Positions 34,682-46,086 of a DNA stretch of 64,000 nt are shown in pieces; position 1 is the first letter of the stretch; every line of letters starts with the position of its first letter. Origin of the DNA: Incurvaria masculella (lineage: Eukaryota > Arthropoda > Insecta > Lepidoptera > Incurvariidae); the NCBI GenBank assembly GCA_946894095.1, contig OX335646.2, positions 18,532,077-18,596,076 on the forward strand, read 5' to 3'. Under the pieces are notes generated by a model. It saw only the letters and a program-made list of their open reading frames with translations, ran no database searches and was not told the DNA's origin. Made by a program: the position numbers and the translations under genes.

Positions 34682-36741
34682 CAAGCTTTTTTCGCAACTT
34701 TCTTTCTTTAATTTATAAGTCCTTGTTTCTTAGTTGATTCCGTTTATTTTAACTTTTTTTAAATATTTTAATAGTTGGTGTTTATTATCATTTCAGGACC
34801 CTTCGTAATTCACGTTTAGGTTAGTGCTTATCGATATTGCAATATTTTGGTCTCTATAAACAAGCAACGCATGTAGTGAGTTTCTATCTAATGGAGCTTC
34901 GGTTCCAAAACGCAGTTGGTTCCCGCTTGATTGATTCGCAAATATCGGCCCGTGTCCACGAAGAGTAGAACATACACGCGTTGGTGCGAAATTTGGAGTG
35001 CTCATTGTTCACAGAGCATCCGCGGTTACAGGTTTGCTTTGATGTCGTCGAGGTATGTCAAATTATGAGTTGCCTTTAACACATTATTTGACATAGTATC
35101 CCGATATTTATATGCTTCTGATCTGGTGAGTATTGACGATTCCAAAACTTCTTTAAATAATATAACACGTGCATAAGGCATCAAATTAAATTATTTATTT
35201 ATTATTAAAGGCTACTTTTGGAATGATTACTTTGCAAAATAGCTGACCTTCTTAAGAACGCTCAAATAAAAGCGAACAAAATTGTCAAGGGTTCCCCGAA
35301 AAAAGCCACACAAGAACGGGCTAATAACATTTACTTTGCCTTATTAGAAAAATCTTGGAACCGGGGTGACCTAATATACATTTCTCTCTCGTTATTTCGA
35401 TAGGCATCCCATTTTTTTTTGCAACAACAGTTCTAAGAACATGTAGCCCCGTCCCTAACAAAACTCAGTTATTGAAATAATATTCAAATGCGACCTCTAT
35501 CATAGATAACAGATTTGAAATTAAACAACAAAATATTTGAACGTGGATTAAAGGGGTTCTACAGTTTTACGTTAAATTCGAACTACGGCCCGCCTCAATG
35601 GTAGAACCCAGAACTCGACCATGCCCAATGTTGCATAACCTCAGTATCGTGGCCACCGAGCCTACATTATATGTTACATCAAAAACTAAAACCATACAAA
35701 AGTGTTTAATAAAAAAATACCGTATGACAGCACGGTTTGTAATAAGAAACTAGTTTAATAAATCATGCAATGTGAGTAACAGATAATCATGATGGCTAAG
35801 TATCTTCAGAACGATTACAAGTTCTTACATATTTCAACGCCAGCACGCAGGGAGGTAGCGGTTAGTGTGTAGCAGCGTTGGGAGGATCGCGAATGAGCGG
35901 GTCAAAATAACCGAGACGTCGCTACTGAACGTCCGAACGACTCTATCATTCGCGTGTAAGCGATTGACAGGGTGAACACCGAAATAATGCTACTTAAGAC
36001 GTTCAGAATTCGTTCATAGATATGATCAAATCAGAAAAGAGTGAGTCAAAACTGGACTGAAGGCCAAAATATGAATCACTTTGATCACAAAAATGAGCCG
36101 TGGAACCGGAGATTAAATATTAAAATGATTATACCAAAGACATTAACTCTCAAAATTTTCGAACGTTTATAACTTACGAAAGAAATGTACTCGCGCTTAA
36201 TTTTCGTTCGATATCATTGCATTTCAAAATTATTATTATATTTCGTATTTCGCATTAGCGTAAAACGTAAACTAGAAGCTTCCATCCAGTTGCAGCGCGT
36301 AGCAAGTTTGTGTGAAAATAAACCACTCAAAATTGTTGCGACTTTTTGGATACTTCGGCCGGCGTACGTTATACAGACTGACTCGCTTAATTTGCGCTCC
36401 GCTCCCGAACCAATCGACAATGCCCCCAACCACCGCGCCGCACACGTACACCAATGACCGAACGGGTCAAAGAGACCCGTTCAATTTAAAGCTCCTTCGA
36501 GCTAACCCGGGTCATGAAAATTACGCGAACAATCTAACGCTAGTATGTAGTGCGGTATGGCGCGGTCGGCAGTCCTCTCACCTCCTATATACACCTGCTA
36601 TAGAGGCAGCACGTACCATAACCATACGTCACGATCGATGCAGCAAGACCATTATTGTCAATCGTGGAGAGCGTAAAAACTCTATAAGTTTTCAGAAATG
36701 ATTAGAACTTCGTGTATTTACAGTTTCATTGCATTGTTTAG
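34682..36741. other. Spacer
   Basis: ORFs at 36185-36457 and 36312-36701 overlap in different frames without recognisable domains. A tRNA-like SINE remnant may exist near 35588-35665 (minus strand) but is too short to call. Confidence 0.35.
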
Positions 36742-36868
36742 GATGGAAGTGAAAGAGAGATATGATCCTACAGAAGAGCGTTTTTTAAAGTCCCGTGAAC
36801 TTGATCTTGTACAATGGAACTGCATTTATACCCGGTTTAAAGGGGGCTTTGGTCCGTACATTAACGAG
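36742..36868 (+). CDS. Candidate internal coding exon, product unknown
   Basis: A 127-bp open block has a splice acceptor before it (TTGCATTGTTTAG|G) and a consensus donor after it (AACGAG|GTATGT). It encodes about 42 residues with protein-like composition and no repeats, beginning MEVKERYDPTEERFLKSRE and ending GGFGPYINE. I do not recognise the family. It lies 2.7 kb upstream of the nAChR exon on the same strand but resembles no nAChR sequence, so it would belong to another gene or to a transposon. Reading on through the donor gives a stop 11 codons later. Confidence 0.35.
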
Positions 36869-37623
36869 GTATGTAATAGACATTTTGTTGTGCGAAGTAA
36901 ATAAAAGTGTGTGTACAAACGTTGTATGTAGGTAAAAAAATGTATGTGGAGGACAAAAATATGTTACTTTTTACTAAATTGTTTGCTCCCAATAAGTGTA
37001 CAGTCGAACAAAGACTTTAGGATACACATCCGGTTGAATAAAAAGATGAACAGTCGAAATACGTTGACTTTTGGAAACAATTATAGTGTTGAGTATAGAT
37101 TCAAACATAGTTGAGGATGTCTACTAGCTACTGAGTAAACAAAACCCTAACTAAATTGAATCAGAGGTTGTATTTAAACACCATTCATTTTTACATTTAA
37201 CTGGAAGTGTATCCTTTAACCTTTGGTTGACTGTACCTGTATAGAGATAAACTGTACATATATATTTTATACTTAAGCAGAATATGTCCGATCCGAGAAT
37301 AATTGGAAACTTGCAGTAAATAGTAATGTACATAAAATTACCTGTCTATTGATATACAATTCATTGCTATTGGGGGCTTTACATATAGTTCATACATTTT
37401 TGCCTATCCTCCTTCACCGTTTCCTACCCGGTTCTGCTCCGGCACGCGGAGCCTGCTGAAATGCGCCGTACGTGTCACCGCTCCGCCGTGCAGTTCGATT
37501 CACTCGAGCCCGCGTGCGGTGGCGACACGCGACGGCCGCCCGACTGCGCCCCTGCGGTCTGCACGAGGCGGCGGTTCAGTAACGAGCTTCGTGGCCATCG
37601 AGTAAGGAAGGGCAGGGGTAATA
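36869..37623. other. Spacer with a GC-rich patch
   Basis: AT-rich to about 37420, then a GC-rich patch (about 37430-37600) with many CpG. The patch may be an unmethylated regulatory element or a coding remnant; no domain is visible in any frame. Confidence 0.35.
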
Positions 37624-37758
37624 CCGTGGTAAATTAACTAGCTGGGTGAACAGGCAATCTGACGTTTAGTTACATTTCTTACCATGCTTACTTCACTTGC
37701 CTGTTATTTAATATTTCGGAATTAATCACTCGCCTGTTCACGCAACGAGTTAACCATG
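37624..37758 (+). mobile_element. Small TIR element, family F, copy 2 (about 135 bp)
   Basis: Left end around 'CCGTGGTAAATTAACTAGC' 'TGGGTGAACAGG', internal 'CAATCTGACGTTTAGTT' shared with the copy at 23363, and right end (complement) CCATGGTTAACTCGTTGCG 'TGAACAGGCGAG'. Confidence 0.6.
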
Positions 37759-38257
37759 GGCGGCGGAGACTCATCCGTAAAGCTGCAGGATAGGCACTTA
37801 TTACTTAGTTAAAATGGACTGATGGTTAAGTTAGCTCGCTAACGAATCGGTATGCGCAAAATCGAATGTTCGTTGCACTAAATGGCGTTCTGTGTGCAGT
37901 TTTTAGGTATCTTTGGAGCTCGAGAACGTCAGTAGTTAGCGAATTCTTAAGCGAAATGACTGATCAGCGCTACCGTTAGTGTTTGTGTTACCACTCAAAA
38001 GTGGCTACCTTTATGCGATGCGGATGCGTTTCGGTTGCCACTTCAAGTCCTTCTTTACTCGTTGTCCGTGGGTTCCGTTTGGAAGGGAATGAGGTCTTAC
38101 GCGACGTGCCGCACGTTTGTGTGTGTAGAGACATTGTATTCATTCACATGCCCACTTCTAATGCATTATAGTGCAGGAAAAGTCTGAAATGACTATTTTA
38201 CAATTTGACTTTCTTTTGTAATAATAACTTATAATTACGGTTACATACAAACCATTG
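37759..38257. other. Spacer
   Basis: Nothing recognised. Confidence 0.4.
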
Positions 38258-38668
38258 AGCGGCTCGTAGCCTAGTGGCGCGGGGACTGGCCTAGCGTACC
38301 AGAGGCCTGGCTTTAATTCCGAAATGCACCACTGTCTTTCTCTTTCCGAGTTCGATAAGTGCATTTCGTCACGAATGCGAGCTACTCCATGGTTCGGAAT
38401 CCATGTGAAACTGTAGGTCCCCTTCCCCTACTAGGTGGTAGGGTTTAAGCCCGCTCGGGTTGGTACCTACCATCGCATTGGATGAAAAGTTGGTCGAAGC
38501 GGCATTGAAAATTGTTCGTGTTTTCCATCCAGTTCAATGTAGCCGTGCTCATAAAGGGAAGGTCCTGGCATGGCACCTAATTCCTTCGGGAATATGGTGT
38601 ATTGGGCTAATATCATAACGGTAGTTGTGTGGTATTAGCCATCCATGTCAGGTCCCATAAAAAAAAAG
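38258..38668 (+). repeat. tRNA-headed SINE, full length (best copy, 411 bp)
   Basis: Head: A box TAGCCTAGTGGCGCGGGG, then a B box mutated to 'GGCTTTAATTCC'. Body: 'TTTCTCTTTCCGAGTTCG', 'CATGGTTCGGAATCCATG', hairpin CCCTAC/GTAGGG at 38426-38443, 'GATGAAAAGTTGGTCG', 'CCATCCAGTTCAATGTAG', 'GGAAGGTCCTGGCATGGC' and 'GGGCTAATATCATAACGG'. Tail: 'TTAGCCATCCATGTCAGG' 'TCCCATAAAAAAAAAG'. It shows the complete order used to judge the other copies. Confidence 0.93.
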
Positions 38669-39547
38669 ATAGAAGTGATATGTCGGACATCGCTGTAAAC
38701 ATTTCAACGAACGTGAGAAACCTCTGTATAGTTTCCTAACCCGAAAGCAGTCTTCCATGACAGTTAGCAATACGAAATCCATACGTGTACATGCAGGCAC
38801 GACTGAAGAGTCTCCTCGACTGCACTTGTTGCCGCTCCAGCGGCAGTGGCGGTGCAACTCGACCCCTCCAGTCTCCAACGCGTCCGCTACACGGCGAACC
38901 TACACGGGCTTAATGAATGATGTCGGAATTGTTCGACAAGCCCATTGTATTGCCGCAGCTGACGTACCAATGGGCTCAGAGTATCTAGTTGAGGCTTTAT
39001 AATAGTTGTTCATTATGGAAAACGCGAAATTTTAATGAGAATTTATTAAGAGGATCTTTATATCCCCTCCTAAACGCCATGATCAATTTTGATAAGTGTT
39101 TTTGTACTTATGTGGTTACCTGGATAGTTTTTTTTTGTATGGACCCGCCACTATTGTCTAGATTCAGATATTTTAAACTGACAGTTTCAATAATACGTCC
39201 GCGAAAGTTTGTGATCACATTTTTTCGGGATCCATATTGACCTAAAAGGAGCCAGAAACCTTAGCTAGTAAGCTATTAAAATCAACACTAGCAAATTCTA
39301 AACTTCAATATTGCATAAGATACATGTATAAATAAACATCGTTTAGAACAATAGTCCCACCATAAGTTCAACGCTAACGTTTCAAACGTAACGATAGCGA
39401 TGACCGTGAGCGTTAATATAACGAACTTTGTATGACAGCTCATTTCTTTAATACCAAGAAATCTAAAGCTAGATAATGAAACGGCAGACGAAGGCACTGC
39501 AAGAGATACAACAAGAGAGTTGACCATCTGCTTTGTTTTGGTTGCAG
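38669..39547. other. Intronic/5' flanking sequence of the nAChR exon
   Basis: No exon or repeat recognised. The last bases before 39548 form the splice acceptor (CTGCTTTGTTTTGGTTGCAG). Confidence 0.45.
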
Positions 39548-39687
39548 AGTCAGAGCAGGGGCCGCACGAAAAGCGGCTCCTCAACAACCTGCTGGCCACC
39601 TACAACACCCTGGAGCGGCCCGTCGCCAACGAGAGTGCAGCGCTCGAGGTCAAGTTCGGCCTCACGCTGCAGCAGATCATCGACGTG
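39548..39687 (+). CDS. Nicotinic acetylcholine receptor alpha subunit (alpha5/6/7 type), internal exon 2
   Basis: Nicotinic receptors are pentameric ligand-gated cation channels in the synaptic membrane of insect neurons. This 140-bp exon starts after a pyrimidine-rich acceptor (TTGGTTGCAG, AG at 39546-39547) with two bases finishing a codon. It then gives 46 codons and ends at a consensus donor (GTG|GTGAGT at 39688). The peptide contains GPHEKRLLNNLLATYNTLER and continues PVANES..LEVKFGLTLQQIIDV, the N-terminal helix and first beta strand of the extracellular domain. NES is a potential N-glycosylation site. Length and both phases match exon 2 of alpha7-type receptor genes. GC content (about 60%) contrasts with the AT-rich surroundings. 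The alpha5, alpha6 and alpha7 subunits are very alike here; NNLLATYNTLERPVANES suggests the alpha6/alpha7 side. Exon 1 (signal peptide) should lie upstream and the next, short exon downstream; neither was found in the window. Confidence 0.93.
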
Positions 39688-39694
39688 GTGAGTT

Positions 39695-40140
39695 CTCCCC
39701 CGCTTCACCTTATCTGTCTGATTACTCTTCGTCCGCTCTATACTATCCATTTTCCTGTGACCTGTATCTGTTGTCCACTATCGAATCTGTGTTATCCGCT
39801 GTTCTCTGTCAACTTTTCCCTTTTATTGTCCAAATTTACGCTATCCAATAGCCGATATCTCTTATTCACTACCCAATGTATGCTATTTCATATCCGTTGA
39901 ATATTTTGCGTCAACATTTCTACAATTAACTTTTTGTTTTCTACAAAAAAAATGAATTTTCTCTTTCTGATGTGCACTCATTTGCTATTTTACGCTATTC
40001 AATAACCGGAATCTGCTCTCCGCTGTGCACTGTATACGATCTTTTCTGTCCATCTAATCCCCTATCTGCTCTGCTTCGTGTGTCTCTTATCCATTATCCA
40101 TATCCCGTTTTCCACTGTATTCTATCCACTTTTCATTATT
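39695..40140 (+). repeat. Pyrimidine-rich degenerate tandem array in the nAChR intron
   Basis: For about 450 bp just inside the intron, the + strand is strongly pyrimidine-biased. It is built of recurring words such as CTATCCA, CTGTCC, TTATCCG, CTGTTCTCTG and CTATTCAATA, spaced roughly 12-20 bp apart. The unit is too degenerate to define. It looks like an old short-period satellite; it could affect splicing of the adjacent donor, but that is speculation. Confidence 0.55.
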
Positions 40141-42049
40141 GACAAATGTGTTATTGATAAATGTGTAATGTATAATTTCTACTTGCTGTAAAGTTTTTAT
40201 TTACTTGTGTGATGACTTAACCGGTGACTATATTTACCACTCTCTGTGAACTCTTTTAATACTTGAGTCACTAGCCTCGCTGAATAACAAACGAACTCAG
40301 ACTTAACAAGTTTATGAGCAAACATCCTAGCGACGCTAACATTTCATTCAGTAATAGATACATTTGGGGGATCAAAAGATTACCATGATTTCTTATCATA
40401 CAAGACGTGGAAGAAAAAATTGACCCGGACAATATGCGCGATTATTGTACGATTATTCTACGACATTATGTACGAGATTGTTTCTAACTTGAGAAAAAGG
40501 TTTTATCACAAGACCCAAAATATACATATAAGTTATATAAACTTATGGACCTTGGGTCTGCTAATAAACAATATTATTATGTTTATGTTTATGTTGTTTT
40601 TTATGTTTATTTGATAGGTATGACACTCTTTGTTACAAATATAACTTATGAGCGGGTTATATTTAGGCTCACCTACTCTGCACTGGGCTAGGCCCGTCTC
40701 GCAGAGGGGTGGAACAATTCTGCAGTACAGTCGTTTACTTTCGAATCTATACAATGAGAGGAGAAACAGTTTCTAGTGTCCCCTTTACTCTTGCTTGGCG
40801 TCAATATAATTGAAGGAGATCTTGAGTTTGTCTCTATTTCCAGTGTATAGGTTCCAAAGGAAACGACCGTACGCGAAGATTGAAATGAAATGGCGCTCAA
40901 TAATAAATTTTCTTATTGTATAGCTTACTAACTAACTAGCTAACAAACAAACAAACAAAGAAAGATAAATGTACACAAAGTTCTGAGTATGAAATTTTTC
41001 CACTCTATCTATTATATTTATCTATATGTGTGGCAACATTGAACCTTAAAGGAGGTAGTATCTTTTCATATTTTATTTTTAAATATGTATGCTCTCCATA
41101 TCCAGACATGTATTGATTTTGTGATTTAAACTAATTAAAACATTCCTATTGGGGTTAAGGGTGACATGTGAATAATAATTGCGTGTTACATATTAAACCA
41201 CCTTCGTTAGTGAGGTAGTAAGCTCCTTGAGATTGCCAGTTCCGCGAAACCCTGGGAGGGGCGAAGCTACAAAGTCCGGCAGTTAGGGTAAGTGGTCATT
41301 AACATGAGCGAACGCGCGGCCTGATCGAGTGGTGTTTTGCCGCTAGTTCTGCTTTACTTAGGAACTCTGAGAGAACACATACATTTACGTGTAAACTCGT
41401 TCACTATCATGTCTTTACATTTCCACTTGGTGGAAATAATTATTCCCTTTAAATTACGCCTATTATTGTCTTTGGTTTCGGTTTGAAAGGTGTGCTATCA
41501 GACGAAATTAATTCCAAAGACCATTTACTATTTCACTCAAGCGGAAGTATACAATGAGAACCGGAAGTAATTACGACTGTACTTAACGGTTTGTAAATTG
41601 AGAGGGATTGCTAAATCAAACAATTGAATGTTGCATTCGAATTAACGATAAAGTTATACAAACTTTAGACGAACATTCCAGTGTCCAACTTGCCCTGTCG
41701 ATTTAAACTTAAAGTTTAGATGTTCGTTTGTTATTCAGTGTCGGCAGAAATTTGTGAATAATTAAGTTTTATGCATTGATCTTCATTGGGAACTTTATGT
41801 GAACAACATTTTAATAAAAAGGACCTAGATGAATGTGACGCGACAATAGAATGTATTTTAAAAAAAAAACTTGTGCTAGTTTCAGCTCACAGATGAATGG
41901 TTTTGTCATATTCAGCCAATTCGAAAAGCGAATCGAGTGGAATCGTGTTCAGCACACTATAAAATCCGTTATGACGTGGGCGCTTGATTGTGTTTACGAT
42001 TCGTTTTCGATTTGGATGAAAGCTGAATCCATAACACAGATGTGTGCAG
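40141..42049. other. Intronic or intergenic spacer
   Basis: No further nAChR exon was recognised. The stretch has only short A/T runs and 'CTAACTAACTAGCTAACAAAC' type words near 40929-40960. Confidence 0.4.
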
Positions 42050-42215
42050 CGCGACAAGCCGCCGGCGGCGCGGGCGGCGGGGGAGGTGCGGTGGCGGCGG
42101 AGCGGGGAACACGCCTGCACCCAATCTACATACTTTAATTTCCTTTCCCATTTCCGATTTTTCAGCCGGCGGCGACGGCGGCGGCGTCGGAGGCGGCTCG
42201 GCGCAGCGCGAGGTT
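42050..42215. other. GC-rich CGG/GGC patch
   Basis: Two blocks of CGG/GCG triplets (about 42055-42105 and 42163-42215) are separated by an AT-balanced stretch ending in TTTTTCAG. Glycine- or arginine-rich frames result. This may be a CpG-rich regulatory element or the remnant of a GC-rich exon; no domain is recognisable. Confidence 0.35.
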
Positions 42216-44819
42216 AATGACGGCATACGTAATTGATCTTGAACGGATTTCAGAGGCGCGTGGTCCGTCATATCTGCCGCTGAGATGAAACCGCCGCCAG
42301 CCAAAGAAATAACTGATTCGTTACAGGCGCGAGAGGGGAAAGCGAGCGGGAACCGCTGATCGAAGGCTTTTGTTTTCACCCGAGGGCGCGGTCGTAAAGC
42401 TTTCCGATTCATGAAACGCGTTAGCCATGCGGTGGCAACGAATTTGTGGTTCAACTGAATTTCGATAGAGTGAAAATTAAGCACCAAGCTTATTGACATT
42501 TTCATTCGCTAATGAGATAGGTTATAGCATACATTTTAGTATTATTACTATAAAGCGGTAAAGCACTAACGAATTTCCAACTTAATTAAGTTATTGTTCA
42601 TATCAGTTCGGGCCTGAAATTACTCGTTTGTACCAGCAATATACCCGTATGAAATATTACTTGTCTAGGTATAATATTTCATATATTTAATAATTCTGCG
42701 ATGTGTTAAATGTGTTATAATTAATTATTGCAATTTTGCTACATAATGTGCAAGGCGATACAATACAATTATACAGTTTGTTATGGTAGTACGTGCATTC
42801 ATTTTAAGAGATTATTTCTTGACAACTCTTGGGGATTCTTTTAGAATTGAAGGATAGATAACAATTGGGGGTTTGCATAAAGGCAGCCTTTGTCATTTTG
42901 TAGCGAATAAAAAATATAAACAATCCGATAAACTTATTGGATATTCAGTTATGACTTTTACTCTAACAGAAAAAAAAATACTTACTGATAAACATTTTTG
43001 ATTTAGAACATTTTCGGAATGGCTTCCGAAAGTTGAAGTATATGTCTCTGTAAGGTGATCTTTTTATGTCTAAGTTTAATTAGATATTAAAAGTAAAAAT
43101 CAAAGTATACGCAGAAAATTGCTTTCACTGAATGAATTTCAGTGAAAAGAAGTTTTTTCGGAGGTTAGTTATAAATTTCGTTAGTGTTACTGTTTCTTCT
43201 TCACTTTTAATGTCGGCATGGGCAACAATTTTGACACATTGTTGCATTAAATATTAACAAACGATGGAGCCGTTACTATTGCCAAATATTTGCCGGAGTT
43301 TATCTCATATCTACAACAGTTTGACAGCCCGCAGTGCGCCACGTCGAGCGTGCCCCGAACGTCCAAGTTGAGCCCTCATAATGAGACGAGCCTAAATGCT
43401 CTCTGAAGAGTGGTTTCGCCGCGTCTGAGCCTCCCTTACTTATCTCCAGTTAACAACAAGTCCAACTTATTCACAAAGTAGCTTAAACTTTGTGCGGATT
43501 AGCAAAGTTTTTGCTGCAAACCTCACTCGTTCAATTGGTGTTTCTGCGTTGGCGGCCTAGCATCTCTTCGTCATGCAAGGTATTTTGAATAATTTCTTTT
43601 CATAACAACGAAATCTCTTCTAGGAATATTGCGCCCCGCGAATAATGTTTTTATTCTACTGTATTTTATATCGTAAGCTGTAATTTTGTTGCGTATTGTT
43701 TTTTCATTTAATCAAATATCATAAAAAATCGGTTTTGTTATGGGTTATCCCAGACAACGTTGTTGATTTGAGTTCGATCTCAGCTGCCAACTTTAAAATG
43801 TATTGTGTAACAATATATGAAATTTAATAAATTCGATTTTTTTGTTAAAAGTAATAAAGTCATGTGTAATAATTTTCAATACAATGAAGAAAAAAACGAC
43901 AATGTAGGTTTTTAAATTGATACCATTAAAAGGAAAGTTTAGCTGGATCATCGAAAACCTAAACTGAAGGTTTTAAGTTTTAATCTACAGTCAAGAGAGT
44001 TCAAGATTTAGAGTTAAAGAGTAAAATAAAAAAACCTCCGGTATAGATGAACCAAAGTCTTTCATAATCTCAAAATACATAACTCGATGCAAGCCAATGC
44101 ACTCTACCAAATTGGCACGCCGCGCTGCATCCAATACGTTCTTCTGAAATATCGGTCGGCTGAAACGTAAAGTATCGCCTGCGGGCCCAGACGGCGGGAG
44201 GCGAGGGGAAGGCGGTTTACCGAATAATCCGCCGCTAGGTGGCAGCTCGTCCGGCGACTTTCACGATTTTCCAATATTTTCCGCTGTGTGCGCGCGACGC
44301 GGCGGCGGCGCCGGTGGCAGCTGTTATAATGAAAGCAGTTTCATCAGATTGGACAATCCAAGCGTACATACGGTGAAAAACATCGCCTCGGTGGGTTTGT
44401 TTTTTCACAGAATAATACAATGAAAATTCTATTAAAAATATCGGCATACTCAAGCCAAAACAACATGTTCCAACGAGTACATTATTAACAGAGAGATTTT
44501 TCATATTTTTACTTTCAGATTTACGGCTCCGCTTTAGTTGGAATTCAGAAAGCTTGTTGAATGTAATGTATCCACAGATCTAGCATGGGCGCGCTGTGCT
44601 TATGAATTATACAAACATTAAGCATTATGATATGTGTATGAATCGATCGTGAAGCAAAGACATATTAATCGAAGAAATATCCGAGTAAAAATAACTACTA
44701 TACGAATATACCGCACGAACATAATATAATGAATGAAGTTTAAAGCGGCAATGAAATCTGTCCGAGTTTTATCAAATCGAATTATACTGGTATGTCAGCT
44801 CGTTTTATAATACGACCAT
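42216..44819. other. Spacer with GC-rich patches and a SINE scrap
   Basis: GC-rich around 43330-43440 and 44160-44330, otherwise AT-rich. A short SINE-body match ('AAAGCGGCAATGAAATCTG' 'TCCGAGTTTT') lies at about 44742-44772, just before the RTE fragment. No gene recognised. Confidence 0.4.
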
Positions 44820-45090
44820 TATACATGCAATGTATAATGGCTAAGCTAAAATGGCAGTGGGCTGGTTACGTCAGCCGAAGAGACGACGACCGTTGGAGTA
44901 ACCGTGTCCTGCACTGGCGGCCGTGGACAGGCAAACGGAGTGTGGGAAGACCACCCGCCAGGTGGGACGACGACATCAAGTGCGTCGGCGGAAAGCAGTG
45001 GTTCCGTACCGCTGAGGGCCGGGAGCACTGGAGAAGGATTGGAGAGGCGTATGTCCAGCAGTGGACGCAAACACGCTGACTGACTGACAT
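44820..45090 (+). mobile_element. RTE-type non-LTR retrotransposon, 5'-truncated 3' end
   Basis: From the ATG at 44837 an open frame of 80 codons runs to a stop at 45077-45079. It encodes the extreme C-terminus of an RTE-like endonuclease/reverse transcriptase: KLKWQWAGYVSRR, then RVLHWRPWTGKRSVGRPPAR and W.DD, ending EAYVQQWTQTR. This tail lies after the polymerase domain in the family. The stop is followed by a few TGAC units (TGACTGACTGAC), the short tandem repeats that typically end RTE elements. All upstream coding sequence (endonuclease and RT core) is absent, so the copy is dead on arrival. A second 3' end with identical last bases is at 46036-46086. Confidence 0.87.
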
Positions 45091-45208
45091 GCAATTGAAT
45101 CTAGATGTTGTCTCTATTTTGTAGGGTCGACATGAATATGAGTGACTGTTCACGCGACGTTCTTTGATTTCTTCATTACTATCTACGCGTGTCGCATGCA
45201 TTCACTCG

Positions 45209-45519
45209 TTATACGACACTAATCATTTTCATCATATAAATTGCCGCCTCGCTCGCTCTTCATACGCCACCAACAATTTTTATCATAGAAATTCCCACCT
45301 CGATCATTAGTCATACGCAACCAACTTAACCTTTACGCACTATTAACGTAAGTTCAAACGTAACACCTCGCTAATTGTTAACCCCCTTGTAGAAACTGAT
45401 GCCTTGCTCACTCATTATGAACCAATCATACACTTTTCTCACGGAAATTGACGCCTCGCTCATCCGTTATTCACCACCGACCCCTTTTCTCATAGAATTC
45501 GACGCCTCACTCACTCGCC
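45209..45519 (+). repeat. Degenerate minisatellite, period about 50 bp, five to six units
   Basis: Units share a 'TTATACGCCACCAA' start, 'TTTTCTCATAGAAATT' middle and 'GACGCCTCGCTCACTCG' end. Examples of the end motif are near 45244, 45299, 45417, 45453 and 45502. Units differ by 10-25% and by indels, so the array is old. Confidence 0.72.
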
Positions 45520-46035
45520 GAGCGCTCCCAGCCGTTTTTCTCTCCAAATAATCACATTGATTCACATTTCCCCCCTCCCCTGCAGCGGTGTCGCGGTGTC
45601 GCGTCGCGCCGCGGTCGCAGATAATGATCGTCGCTTGTCTTGTGATGGCTTTCGTGTGGCTCAGCGGCGCGCCTCAAGCTTGGCGGCTAGGGCGAAGGGG
45701 GTGGGGGAACCCGGGGGGAGAGGGGAGATGTAACAACTACTTCGCTTCATTCACGCTCTTATCATTTTCAGTGCATCAAAAACGAATAAAGATGTTCTAA
45801 AAAAAAGTTTTAAAAACTGTAACCCGAATAAATGAATGATGAATCAATTCTTCATTATGCAATAGAAACCAAATACAATTATAAGAACAATTCGAAACAA
45901 CAACCAAATTGCACAAAGGCGGACTTATCACTAGGAGTGATTTTTTCCAGTCAACCTTTGGGGTGATAAGGAGAGACAATCTAAAATATCTGTTGGTAGG
46001 TACACAGCAGCAATTTGAAAGGAGTGAATAAAGTA
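45520..46035. other. GC-rich to AT-rich spacer
   Basis: A GC-rich patch at about 45580-45735 contains G-runs (potential G-quadruplex near 45695-45725) and a short ORF with a hydrophobic N-terminus. The rest is spacer. Confidence 0.35.
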
Positions 46036-46086
46036 GTATGTCCAGCAGTGGACGCAAACACGCTGACTGACTGACTGACTGACTGA
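46036..46086 (+). mobile_element. RTE 3' terminus, very short copy with (TGAC)n tail
   Basis: Starts 'GTATGTCCAGCAGTGGACG' 'CAAACACGC', identical to the last bases of the RTE copy ending at 45079, then six TGAC/CTGA units to 46086. Only about 27 bp of element plus tail were inserted, an extreme 5' truncation. Confidence 0.85.

Noticed and set aside
35588..35665. tRNA-like or SINE remnant on the minus strand
   Set aside because: Only a short 'GGTTCTACC'-type match; too little to call.
38258..38330. tRNA gene
   Set aside because: A- and B-box-like sequences are present, but no cloverleaf can be completed and the sequence continues into the SINE body and A-tail; it is a SINE head.
41969..42505. 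178-codon minus-strand ORF
   Set aside because: It is long only because it crosses the CGG-rich blocks, giving proline/arginine-rich low complexity; overlapping + strand ORFs exist and no domain is visible.
45588..45800. 70-codon ORF with a hydrophobic, signal-peptide-like start (MIVACLVMAFVWLSG)
   Set aside because: It lies in a GC-rich, G-run patch, has no recognisable mature sequence, and its frame drifts into AT-rich spacer; likely chance.
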